Source: Chitinophagaceae bacterium
GTDB taxonomy: Bacteria; Bacteroidota; Bacteroidia; Chitinophagales; Chitinophagaceae
DNA length: 64,000 nt
Assembly: GCA_016720775.1 (NCBI GenBank)
Contig: JADKJX010000007.1
Coordinates: 186,001 to 250,000 of the forward strand
Direction of reading: 5' to 3'
The translations under genes were made by a program, and so were the position numbers. Below are positions 1-9,199 of this stretch, in pieces. The notes beneath the pieces were generated by a model that saw only the letters and a program-made list of their open reading frames with translations, had not been told where the DNA came from and searched no databases. Each line of letters starts with the position of its first letter. Within the stretch, counting starts at the first letter, position 1.

Positions 1-3000
1 CTTTCCAATGCCGCTTCTACCTGCGCCTCCCTTGCCTGCGCTTCTGCTTTTTGCAAGTCGAGAAAGCGGGTATAGGTGCCATCAAAAACGACTGCAAAAC
101 GTTCGAGTGTTTTCACTGCTTCTTCAGATAATGGTGACGGCGATGATAAGGAAAGATGTCCTTTGGAAAAAAATGCAATGCTTACAATTCTTCTGCCGCC
201 TGCGTCTTTACTGGAAATGGGCACACCCGTCATTTTGTTGCGGTAGTTAACCCATCCTTCAAGCATTTCTCCCGTAAGTTCAACCACCAGCGATTTGGCT
301 TTTGCTTTCCACGCAGTTACGGCAGGTTTTAGTAAAGTTGGTTCATCCATATTTCCATAAGACGGCCTGTCAACCTGCATACCACCGCCTTCCCAATCGG
401 TTGCACGGAATTCTATTTCATTTGCCGCTTCATTATAAATGCCAATGGTGGTTTGTATCAGTTCCTGCTGCACTAATTTTTTAAATTCCTGGAAAAGCAA
501 AGCAGCTGTACCGGCCAGTTCATCACTTCGTTGCATAGCCATTGTTCTGCTTCGCACTTTTTCCAATGCCGCTTCTATCTGTGCTTCCCTTGCCTGTGCT
601 TCTGCTTTTTGCAGGTCGAGGAAACGGGTATAGGTTTGCTGGAATACTTTTCCAAAGCGCATCAGCGTATTATTCTCTTCATCTGTATACGGGATACCTT
701 CAAAATTCTCGATGTAGAGGCCAACATTATCTAACAATACGGTTGATGCTGCAAGCCCGGGGCAGCTTAAATAAAAATCTTTTGATGCTTCCGGTAACCC
801 GGGAATGTATGATAAAAGCTCCTTGTAAAATTTGTTCTTTTCTTCAAAATTTAACCGGGTAGCAAAGAAGTCTGCCCCTTTTTCTTTTGCCTCATCAAAT
901 TGATTTGCCCAAACAGACTCAAACCAGGGATGCGTTATTTTAGAAGGAATATCCTGCTCATCTGCGATCCAAAAATGCCAATCGCCTCCCGGTGTATAGT
1001 CAACAACAAAACCTGCGTGGTCAAGTTTGATCTTTAAATGGGTGAGTTGCTGGTAAACAATTTTTATTACTTCTGTGAGATCTTCACTTTTCTGCATGCC
1101 CATCGAACGGCTCCTTACTCTTTCCAATGCTGCTTCTACCTGTGCTTCTCTTGCCTGTGCTTCTGCTTTTTGCAGATCGAGGAAACGGGTATAGGTTCGT
1201 TCAAATTCAACGGCAAAACGGGCAAGGATATTTTTTTCATCTTCGGTTAAATCACTTTCCACCATTACACCAAAGCAACCATATTTCATGAAGGCTTCCA
1301 CATAATGCAGGCCGCCGGAAAAGTATTCCGGTTTCAGGTGATCAACGCCATCGATCAATTCCTGCCAGACTGCAAAATAATTTTCAACAACAGGAGGTGG
1401 CACATGATATGAATATACGGGTTCATTGCTTTTCCAGTCAATAAGGCATTGTGCTGTGGCAGGCTCATTCCGGTCGAGCGGGTAATTGATCGCCTTGCTT
1501 TTATAAACGGCGGAATTGATCTCTTTCCAGGCGGCCCAAAAGATGTGCCGGTCATTTTTTTCATCGGGCAACCATAAAAATGAAAATGCTGAAGGGATAC
1601 CGAGCAACAAAACCTGTTCGTGAAAGACCCGTAAGGTATCATCCAGTTCGTTTGAATGCTGCATGATCATACTTTGTGTACGGGTACGTTCCAATGCTGC
1701 TTCGATCTTTGCTTCCCTTGCCTGCGCCTCGGCCTGTGCTATATCGGTATACCGCTGGTAGGCAAGTGTAAAAACATTCCTGAACCGTTTGAGTACATTC
1801 AATTTTTCTTCAGCAATGACACCGAATGTTGAAATACCAATGGAACCGGTGCCGATGGAATAGAAATAATAATACAATGCATCTGCTTGTTCAATTCTGG
1901 GATCATCCTTTTCGCCGATCTTTTTCCGGAATGCTTTCCAGTCTTCCAGGTCCTTGCCTTTAAAATATGTTTCGGAAAAAGCATCGCCTGCACTTCTCAT
2001 CTGCTTTACCTGTTTTTCAATGACAGGATGAATATTATAGACTAAATGATTGATGCTTTTACCGATCTCGTCAGAATAATCATAATTCACTAAAGTTTCT
2101 TTCACATCATCGTGAATGTTGATCATCGCATTCCTCATCTCGGCAAATCCTAAGCTGTGCAGTTCTGCATAAAGTACTTCGCAAATACCCGTAAGGTCTT
2201 CGGGTGTACGCATGGCCATGGCCTGTGCCCTTACCCGTTCCAGCGAAGTTTCTATCTGTGCTTCTTTTGCCTGTGCTATTGCTTTTCAATATCGAGATAC
2301 CTGCGGTAAGCCAGTTCAAAAACATTCAAAAACCGTTTGAATAGATCCAGCTCATTATCAGTTAAAATAGCATAGGTGGAAATGCCCAATGCCACCGGCC
2401 CCAATGAAAACCAGTAGTAATTCAGCGAGGAAGCTGTTTCTAAAAATGTATCAATAAAAACATTGGTGGTTTTTTGATAAGCGAGCCATTCCTTTACCTT
2501 TTCTTCGCCTTTGATATGGGTGGTATAGGTCTCACCTTTGCCTTTCAGCATTTTTGCTGCAAAGCCTTTAGCTATTTTATGATCGGTATAAGTGGTTTCC
2601 GTAATAAAAGTTTTATCATGGTTTGTATAATATTCATAGTTCATGTAGGTGCCTTTCTCTTCATAAAAAATAGCCGTCTGCACGTTGCGGATATCTTTTA
2701 CTCCTAATGATTGCAACTGAAGCGAAATATTCTTACACACATCCAGCATATCACCCGGCCTGTTCATGCTCATGGCAACGGTTCTTACCCTTTCCAGTGA
2801 AGATTCAATTTCCAGTTCCTTATTCTGGGCTTCCACTGCTTTTCTTTTATGTTCCAGTTCTTCAATGGTCTCTTCTAAAAGGATGGCGGTGGTGCGTTTT
2901 ACTTTTTCAGTTCTTTCCAGTTTGAATTCAGATATGGCAAAGGCATTATCGGCATCTTTAATTGACTTTAAAAGAAGAATCTTTTCTTCAGCTGTTAAAT

Positions 3001-3049
3001 GTTCCGCCAGCTGAATAAAATCCTGTAATGTTTGTAAGTGCTGGTTCAT
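1..3049 (-). CDS. Giant multi-module GAF-like sensor protein, 3' end outside window, one frameshift
   Basis: Probable cytoplasmic signalling protein. Residues 1-90 are a helical N-terminus, followed by tandem modules of about 185 residues. Each module starts with a helix of the type EAQAREAQIEAALERVR and continues into a GAF-like alpha/beta domain. The helix recurs near 2800, 2250, 1700, 1120, 580 and 40, so at least five modules are present. The start at 3049 directly abuts the stop of the FIST gene, suggesting one operon. The frame stops at 2276; read on in the next frame it is open to position 1 (about 1010 residues in total). One A is missing in the run at 2283-2286. In Bacteroidota such modules usually precede a histidine kinase or cyclase domain, which would lie outside the window, so the output domain is unknown. 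Confidence 0.8.
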
Positions 3050-4189
3050 CTATTTTTCTTTTAGAGCCACACAACAGGTGGTCAGGTTATGCATTTCTAA
3101 ATTTCCGCCGGTGGCTCTTCCCAGTTCTGCATTACTGAACATACCGGCCATCGGTACATTCCATACATTTTTTACCCCTTCCAGTTCTTTACTCATCAAT
3201 GGGCCAAGTGAAAGTATCCTTCCGGCACAACTGAATACCACCAGCGCATCTGCTTCGGGCATTTCAGTGGCCTTTAAATTTTCAACGCCCTTAATTACTT
3301 TTTCCATTACATCCCAATCGGGTGGTAATGAAAACCGCACTTTAGAACCCTGCGGCACCGAGCCACTGGTATAATATGAACGGTCTGTCCAGTCTACCTG
3401 CAGGCCCGGCCGCATGATCGGGTCGCCTTTTTCCCTTTGTAATTGCAGCGGGAAATTAGCAGCTATTTCAATCAGCAGGTTATCGTTTTCCGGTGTTATA
3501 TTTTCGATCCCGCCGTATTTAGCAGTAATGTCCAATACAGAAATATCATCTACGGTGTATACATGGTTGCCTTCACTTTTTGTCACTATTTTTTCTGTGC
3601 CAACCGCCTTCCAGCCACAGGTGGCAATGCCTTTTATCTCCACTTTTGTTTCATCCAATGCAATACATACCATGGCATTGCCGCTTTCTCTTCCGTTTGT
3701 AAATACAACTGTTCCCGTAAAAGAATAATCATCGCCCGCAGCACCTCCATAGGCATTTACCTGTGCGCCAACAATATCTTCAAAACCGTGTAATATTTCT
3801 TCTCCATCTGTTGCAGAATGACTGGTACCGATCAAAAAAGCAGGGATTGAAAATTTCGCACTCGCCTTTTGCGCAATGGCCCTAGAAATTTCCCGGTAAT
3901 TTTTTTCGGGGTATTCTTCAAAATAGACCTGGAAATATTCTTTATTCATGTCCAGTAAGAGGATCGCTGCGGATCCTTTCTCGGTCACTTCATCAATGAA
4001 CTCGCCATTGGTGGTGCAGCCAAAGATGGCTATACCGGCCGCATCCAGTAATGCACAAATGTCTTTTCTGTTCTGGCTTTTTGAAATAAAGCAAATGGCC
4101 AATGTTGGCTTAAAGCCATCGGCCATGCTTTCTTCCAGAGCGGCTTTGATTTCTTCGGTTGATTTTCCTTTGATCGATTTTGCTTTCAT
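3050..4189 (-). CDS. FIST domain-containing sensor protein
   Basis: A 379-residue protein with an N-terminal FIST domain (about 20-215; GCTTNGEF, IGTSHS, YGGAAGDD) and a C-terminal FIST_C domain (about 225-370; VFSCAGR, GMFSNAELG). FIST domains are predicted small-ligand sensors, possibly for amino acids, found next to two-component and cyclase genes. No signal peptide or membrane segment is seen, so it is probably cytoplasmic. Its stop codon is immediately followed by the ATG of the GAF-repeat sensor, so the two are likely cotranslated and may act together. The ligand cannot be read from sequence. Confidence 0.85.
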   Translation of the reverse strand: MKAKSIKGKSTEEIKAALEESMADGFKPTLAICFISKSQNRKDICALLDAAGIAIFGCTTNGEFIDEVTEKGSAAILLLDMNKEYFQVYFEEYPEKNYREISRAIAQKASAKFSIPAFLIGTSHSATDGEEILHGFEDIVGAQVNAYGGAAGDDYSFTGTVVFTNGRESGNAMVCIALDETKVEIKGIATCGWKAVGTEKIVTKSEGNHVYTVDDISVLDITAKYGGIENITPENDNLLIEIAANFPLQLQREKGDPIMRPGLQVDWTDRSYYTSGSVPQGSKVRFSLPPDWDVMEKVIKGVENLKATEMPEADALVVFSCAGRILSLGPLMSKELEGVKNVWNVPMAGMFSNAELGRATGGNLEMHNLTTCCVALKEK

Positions 4190-4203
4190 GCCTGTTGCTA
4201 AGA

Positions 4204-4743
4204 TTATTTTTTGGTAAAACTGTGAATGATTGAATCTTCCATTTGCGACTTCATTTTTATTACTGAATCCAATTTGTCATTTGGAACCGTAGTGGACAGA
4301 ATGTATTGCTTTACTTTCCAGGCATTGCCCTCTTTTACCAATACACCCGAACCCCTGCAGATCTTCATCTGGGTATTCAGCAGTTCATCAAACCAGGCGA
4401 GTTTGCCGCTTTGGTCAAAATAAATATTGCGATCAAAGGCAGTAAAGGACCAGGCACGGCCTTTATCGAATATGGGTTTGGCCCAGGCCATGAATTGTTT
4501 TTTATCCCAGCGTTCGGTGGCATCGGTGCCGGTGAAAATGGCATCGTCACTGTAAAAATTAAAATAAGTTTTGTAATCTGCTTTTGCAGCGGCGGCATTA
4601 AATGAATCCAGCATGACTATGATCTGCTTCTTTTCATTTGCGGTATCAACTACTGCCGGTGCGCTGCCCGGTGAGGAGCAGGCAACATACAGCAACGACA
4701 GCACAGCAGGTAAGATCGCAGCCGGCTTTAGTACTTGTTTCAT
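4204..4743 (-). CDS. SnoaL/DUF4440-like lipoprotein
   Basis: A 179-residue predicted lipoprotein: hydrophobic leader with a lipobox ending LYVAC, lipidated Cys at residue 22. The mature part has an NTF2/SnoaL-like pattern (helix IVMLDSFNAAAAKADYKTYFNFYSDDAIF, given here by its ends IVMLD and DDAIF, then sheet strands containing WKVKQYILS). Proteins of this fold bind small molecules or act as minor enzymes; no catalytic set is obvious. It lies 14 bp upstream of the FIST gene on the same strand and may belong to the same sensor operon. Confidence 0.7.
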   Translation of the reverse strand: MKQVLKPAAILPAVLSLLYVACSSPGSAPAVVDTANEKKQIIVMLDSFNAAAAKADYKTYFNFYSDDAIFTGTDATERWDKKQFMAWAKPIFDKGRAWSFTAFDRNIYFDQSGKLAWFDELLNTQMKICRGSGVLVKEGNAWKVKQYILSTTVPNDKLDSVIKMKSQMEDSIIHSFTKK

Positions 4744-4772
4744 TTTTGGTTGTTTATATTGACAAAATATCT

Positions 4773-5351
4773 TTAACCGGGGTTGATCAAATGGGCCAGG
4801 TATTCAAATTTAGCCGGTTCTTTATATTGTCTGCAGAATGCCGTAAAGTAATGATGGTTCTGCAAAAAAGAGATCTGTGTTTTATTCCATTCGGCTTTCG
4901 TCAGGGAAGGGTCCAGGTGCTGAAGTTCTTTAAAAAAAAGATGGGCTTTGATGGCGGCTTCTTTTGTTCCCAAATATTCCAGGTCGGCATCGGCGATGAT
5001 CTCTTCCAGCTTATTTGTTGGTGACTGCGGAATTTTTGTCGCCATGATCATGCCGCATATGGTGGTTATATCTGCAATGCCAAATCCAAAGCCCGGTAAA
5101 TATTTCCAGGCCAGCACACAACCTTCTGCCTCATGGTTTGCATAGCTTTTAATATAACCGGCATCGTGCCAGAGGGCCGCAGCTTTTAATAATTCAATTT
5201 CGGAAGCAGTACAATTCTCCTGTTGCCCTATCTCAACCACTTTCTCCATTACATATAAACTGTGCTCATAATTATGATAATAATAAAAGGGTGGGAGGTT
5301 GGTCTTCAGGAAATTGATCACAAACTCCTCCAGGTGCTGTTTACTTTGCAT
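4773..5351 (-). CDS. HD superfamily metal-dependent phosphohydrolase
   Basis: A 192-residue protein with an HD-domain metal set: H26 and H30 (YYYHNYEHS), the HD pair at 62-63 (LWHDAGY), a further His in NHEAEG, and an Asp in ADADLEYLG near 120. This matches small stand-alone predicted HD hydrolases; the substrate is unknown (nucleotide or phosphoester are typical). No signal peptide is present. Its first 11 bases overlap the end of the YitT gene, so the two are probably cotranslated. Confidence 0.8.
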   Translation of the reverse strand: MQSKQHLEEFVINFLKTNLPPFYYYHNYEHSLYVMEKVVEIGQQENCTASEIELLKAAALWHDAGYIKSYANHEAEGCVLAWKYLPGFGFGIADITTICGMIMATKIPQSPTNKLEEIIADADLEYLGTKEAAIKAHLFFKELQHLDPSLTKAEWNKTQISFLQNHHYFTAFCRQYKEPAKFEYLAHLINPG

Positions 5352-6237
5352 GTGGCTTGGCTTTTAAAATTCCACCAGTTGCTTCGCTGATCCGTTGTAC
5401 AAAAACAAATGCTTTGGGATCAATGAGCATTAAGGCATCCTGTATCTGTTTTATCTCCAGCCGGGTAACAATGGTCACGATGATCTCACAATCGGTTTTG
5501 ATATCGAAGCTTCCGGGCAGGTAGCCCCGTTCGCCTTTATATACTGTAATGCCTTTTCCCAGTTCATTTACCAGGAAACTTTTTATTTCTTCCTGCTGGG
5601 CAGAAATAATATTCATGGCTGTATATTCTTCGATGCCATCTACCACATAGTTGGTGGCACGGGTTGCTGTAAAATAGGTGATGACGGAGTACATGGCAGT
5701 TTCGATGCCGAATTCCAGGGCAGCCACGGCGAATATGATGCAGTTGATGAGCATGATGATCTCGCTGTTAGAGAAACCCACTTTACGCCGGGTAAAAACA
5801 GCGATCACCTCTGCGCCATCGATTACCCCGCCGCCCCGTATCACAAGTCCCACGCCTGCGCCAATTAAGATGCCGCCAAAGATTGCAATGAGCAGTTTAT
5901 CGGTGGTGATCGGTTTGATGTCGATAAGAAGTAAGCCCAGGGCCAGTATGATCACTGCAATGGTTGTTTGAACCGCAAATGTCTTCCCGATATTCCGGTA
6001 GCCGAGATAAATAAAGACGAGGTTGAGTGCAATGACCAGTATGCTGATATTGATGTGGAATATTTCGTGCAGTAAAATGGAGATACCGGTAACGCCGCCA
6101 TCCATGAAGCGGTTGGGGATCATGAAACCCTTCATGGCCAGTACGGCTAATCCTGTTCCCGCAAGGATATAAATAAAATTCTTAAGGCTCCATACGTGTT
6201 TCCAGTCGATGCGGTCGCTTTTATATTTTTTGCCCAT
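5341..6237 (-). CDS. YitT family membrane protein (DUF161 + DUF2179)
   Basis: A 298-residue protein with five or six hydrophobic helices in residues 15-205 (for example IYILAGTGLAVLAMKGF and GGILIGAGVGLVIRGGG) and a soluble C-terminal DUF2179-like domain from about 215 to 290 (GITVYKGERGYLPG, ALMLIDPKAFVFV). The YitT family is widespread and its transport or other role is not established. The GGGxDG-type stretch GGGVIDGAEV is characteristic of the family. It overlaps the HD hydrolase gene downstream. The intergenic palindrome at 6294 lies upstream of it. Confidence 0.88.
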   Translation of the reverse strand: MGKKYKSDRIDWKHVWSLKNFIYILAGTGLAVLAMKGFMIPNRFMDGGVTGISILLHEIFHINISILVIALNLVFIYLGYRNIGKTFAVQTTIAVIILALGLLLIDIKPITTDKLLIAIFGGILIGAGVGLVIRGGGVIDGAEVIAVFTRRKVGFSNSEIIMLINCIIFAVAALEFGIETAMYSVITYFTATRATNYVVDGIEEYTAMNIISAQQEEIKSFLVNELGKGITVYKGERGYLPGSFDIKTDCEIIVTIVTRLEIKQIQDALMLIDPKAFVFVQRISEATGGILKAKPHAK

Positions 6238-6293
6238 TTATAAGCAGTTATTTGAGGTTACTAATATACCGATTACTTCTTTCATTCAGCAAT

Positions 6294-6325
6294 GAATTGC
6301 CACGGGCTTAAGCCCGTGGCAATTC
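6294..6325. repeat. Perfect 32-bp palindrome of the GGCTTAAGCC family
   Basis: The half-site GAATTGCCACGGGCTT is followed directly by its exact reverse complement, giving a 32-bp perfect palindrome between two minus-strand genes. A second short one (TTGGCTTTAGCCA) follows at about 6339. Related GGCTWAAGCC palindromes occur at 19326-19410 and 61198-61283. No T tract follows on either side, so a simple terminator is not the best reading; it resembles REP-like dispersed elements. Confidence 0.8.
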
Positions 6326-6356
6326 AACATTCCCTTATTGGCTTTAGCCATTTAAA

Positions 6357-7754
6357 TTATTCAATTTTCCCTTCCAGTTTCTCTATTGTTTTCTTCGCTG
6401 TTGCCAGCCGTATCTGCTTATTCTTTTCAACCAGTTTAGCAGTTGCCCATTTTTCAACTTTGTGATGAAGCGGGACTAACAATGCCGCAATGCAAACCAA
6501 TGCCAATAACATTAAAACTGGGGAGTGGTGAGTTATCCTTTCTAAAAAAGGATGCAGTAATAAATTGAGAAATTCGAAAACGATCAGCAACGCAACTACA
6601 CCTAAAAACTCGATTACTTTTGTATTCGTGATCAAAGTGCGGCTTAAGAGCAAAAACAAGACTATAATGCTGACAATTCCAAGTGCGATCAATGCATATT
6701 GAATGTTTTCTTTCCGCTCTTCTTCTGTTTTTAATTTTTCTGCTGCAATTTCCTGTTGGCGCAATTCCTCCCGGAAACTAAGGGCCTGAATGTTTTTTAT
6801 CTTCTCCAGGCTAAAAAGTGAATCCTTGGTCATCATGGCCAGCCGGAAGTATTTATTCAGGCTGTCCTGTTGATTGGTTTGTTCGAAACTTTTGTAAAGA
6901 TATTCGTAGGCACGCATGCTCTGGTCTTTTACGTTGAAGGGAATGGATACCCGTAGCGCCTGGTGGGCATAATAATTTGTACTGTCATATACTTTTGTGG
7001 CAAGAAATACTTCGGCGAAATCATTTTTAAGATAAGCATCCATATAAGGGGATGGCGCTTTGTTTTTTTGATAATAATCAAAGGTTCTTCTCAGAAAGGG
7101 TAAGGCGATGTCGTATTGCCCGGCCGCAATATAATTTTCACCCAGCGTACTGGTGGAAATGGCGAGTTGGTAATAATTCTTTAACTCACCGTCCAGTGTC
7201 ACGGCTTTTTGGGCATATATCATTCCCGAATCAGGGATCTTTCCTTCGCCATATGCGCAGGCAACGCCGTTGTAGACCCTTGACAACAGGCCCTTTTGAT
7301 TGTCATCTGTTATCAGGGGGATCTGCTTTTTAAGGTATTCAGCAGCCTGTGCGTAGTCCTTCGCTGCCATATAGGTAGATCCGATGGCACGGTAGGTTAG
7401 TCCGATTCCAAAATCATCCTTACGTTTTTCGAACCGGGGTAATGCGGCGAATAATAAATTCAAGGAAGCCGGGAAATCACCTTTGGCAGTTAAAATATAG
7501 GAAAGCCTTACCTGGGTATAATCTTTGCCCACTTCATCATGTTGTTTTTCGAACCAGTCAAACAGCGCCAGGGTATTTGCGGCTGTATTGCTGTCGGTTG
7601 CCACTTGCGTATTGAAATAGGCAAACAGGCAGCTTCCCTTTTCCTCGCCGGTTTTTGCCGCATGGTATTTTGCTTTAATGCTGTCGGGCAAAGGCTGGCT
7701 GTAAGTCCCTGTAAAAAAGAACAACATAAGTAAGAGAAGAATGCGTTGCTTCAT
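6357..7754 (-). CDS. TPR protein with C-terminal membrane helices (paralogue B)
   Basis: A 465-residue protein with a signal peptide (cleavage near YSQPLP), TPR helices at about 40-320, a coiled coil at about 325-350, and two to three transmembrane helices from about 352 to 440, ending in a charged tail (VEKNKQIRLATAKKTIEKLE). The layout resembles the sensor half of Bacteroidota TPR-type histidine kinases or LuxR regulators, but no kinase or DNA-binding domain follows. It lies 11 bp downstream of a close paralogue; their C-terminal 110 residues are almost the same. Function unknown. Confidence 0.75.
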   Translation of the reverse strand: MKQRILLLLMLFFFTGTYSQPLPDSIKAKYHAAKTGEEKGSCLFAYFNTQVATDSNTAANTLALFDWFEKQHDEVGKDYTQVRLSYILTAKGDFPASLNLLFAALPRFEKRKDDFGIGLTYRAIGSTYMAAKDYAQAAEYLKKQIPLITDDNQKGLLSRVYNGVACAYGEGKIPDSGMIYAQKAVTLDGELKNYYQLAISTSTLGENYIAAGQYDIALPFLRRTFDYYQKNKAPSPYMDAYLKNDFAEVFLATKVYDSTNYYAHQALRVSIPFNVKDQSMRAYEYLYKSFEQTNQQDSLNKYFRLAMMTKDSLFSLEKIKNIQALSFREELRQQEIAAEKLKTEEERKENIQYALIALGIVSIIVLFLLLSRTLITNTKVIEFLGVVALLIVFEFLNLLLHPFLERITHHSPVLMLLALVCIAALLVPLHHKVEKWATAKLVEKNKQIRLATAKKTIEKLEGKIE

Positions 7755-7765
7755 AATTACGTTTT

Positions 7766-9175
7766 TTAGTTTTTATTTCCCTCCAGTTGCTCATCCGATA
7801 GCAATCGGATTGTTTTCTTTGCCGCCGCCAGCCGTATCTGTTTATTCTTCTCCACCAGTTTGGCAGTTGCCCATTTTTCCACCCTGTGATGTAAAGGAAC
7901 CAGCAATGCGGCAATACAAACCAATGCAAGTAACATTAAAATAGGAGAGTGATGCGTTACCCTTTCTAAAAAAGGATGTAGTAACAGGTTTAGGAATTCA
8001 AATACGATCAGCAAAGCCACCACGCCAAAGAATTCTATCAGTTTTGTATTGGTGATAAAGCTACGACTTAGCAGTAAGTAAAGACTGAGTAATGTAATGA
8101 TGCCAAATGCAATTAAAGCATATTGCAGATTTTGCTGCCGTTCTTCATGCTCCTTTATTTTTTCTGCAGCCAGTTCCTGCTGCCGCAGGTCCTCTTCAAA
8201 TGTCATTAATTGTATTTGCTGATTATTTTTGCTGCTGTTCAATGAATCAGCAGCTATCTTAAAAATTTTTGCATATTTCAACGTACTATCACAATTTACT
8301 TTTTCATAAATATCAGTAAGTAATTGCGCCGGTTTACTGCTCAGGTAAAAGAACGAAGTATTGTTTACTGCAGCAATTGCTTTCTTTGCATAAAATATGC
8401 AGGAATCCAGTTGATTAAATCGTTGGTAATGCTCTGCCAGGCCCGTATATGCGATATTGAAATACCTGATATTAGTTGTACCTATAGATTGTTTAATGGC
8501 CATATTATAATAACTTACAGCAAGCTGGGCGTTGCCCAATTTACTTTGCACACCACCAAGGTTGCTGAATAAATAAGGGTTGGAAATGACGGAGTTTACC
8601 TTTAAAGAATTTTCATAAGCCCTTTGTGAATACATTAACGACGAGTCTAGTTTATCAACAATAAGATACACACCGCCCAGGTTTAAGGGCCCCCAACCTT
8701 TTACTTTTTCATTGTTTCCCTTATCTGCATGTGCAGTTGATGACAGGTATAAGTCGATTGCCTTATCATATTCCTGCCTGTCTTTATAAATATGTGCAGT
8801 TTGATTTTCTGCAAAGGCCAAAATAGATAAGTTGCCACTTTTTTCTGCTGCAGCAATGGCTTTATGATGATAATCCAGTGCTTTAATGTTGTTTCCAAAC
8901 AACCTGTATCCTTGCCCTAAAAAAGAATAAGCAACGGTCATTTCAATATTGCTATTTTTCTTTCTGGATTGGTTGAGTAATTTTAATCCTGTTTCAATAC
9001 ACCATTCGGGGTCGTTATTAATTTCTGCAGATATCAGACTTACGAGCAAATCAACTTTTTTGTCATCATCTTTTTCTACTGCGACTTTTTGAAGTATTGA
9101 ATCTACGTTTGTTTTTTGTGCAAATGCAGTTTGCATACAGACGGCAAAACAAAAGAGGGCTATTATTTTTTTCAT
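7766..9175 (-). CDS. TPR protein with C-terminal membrane helices (paralogue A)
   Basis: A 469-residue paralogue of the next gene: signal peptide (cut near TAFAQKT), TPR repeats at about 60-310, a charged coiled coil (EDLRQQELAAEKIKEHEER), then membrane helices and a basic cytoplasmic tail. The N-terminal TPR halves of the two copies have diverged while the membrane part is nearly unchanged, suggesting a shared membrane partner and different periplasmic ligands. This is inference; no output domain is present. Confidence 0.75.
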   Translation of the reverse strand: MKKIIALFCFAVCMQTAFAQKTNVDSILQKVAVEKDDDKKVDLLVSLISAEINNDPEWCIETGLKLLNQSRKKNSNIEMTVAYSFLGQGYRLFGNNIKALDYHHKAIAAAEKSGNLSILAFAENQTAHIYKDRQEYDKAIDLYLSSTAHADKGNNEKVKGWGPLNLGGVYLIVDKLDSSLMYSQRAYENSLKVNSVISNPYLFSNLGGVQSKLGNAQLAVSYYNMAIKQSIGTTNIRYFNIAYTGLAEHYQRFNQLDSCIFYAKKAIAAVNNTSFFYLSSKPAQLLTDIYEKVNCDSTLKYAKIFKIAADSLNSSKNNQQIQLMTFEEDLRQQELAAEKIKEHEERQQNLQYALIAFGIITLLSLYLLLSRSFITNTKLIEFFGVVALLIVFEFLNLLLHPFLERVTHHSPILMLLALVCIAALLVPLHHRVEKWATAKLVEKNKQIRLAAAKKTIRLLSDEQLEGNKN

Positions 9176-9199
9176 ATTGTGTTATTGATAATGCCAGGC

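Noticed and set aside
2276..2290. Programmed ribosomal frameshift in the sensor gene
   Set aside because: No slippery heptamer with downstream pseudoknot, and similar single-base breaks occur in unrelated genes of the window.
1..2300. Regularly spaced similar DNA blocks, as in a CRISPR array
   Set aside because: Period is about 560 bp and the blocks encode a protein helix in one open frame; not a CRISPR.
6294..6325. Palindrome as an intrinsic terminator
   Set aside because: No T tract on either strand and relatives of the palindrome elsewhere occur in other positions; treated as a repeat.
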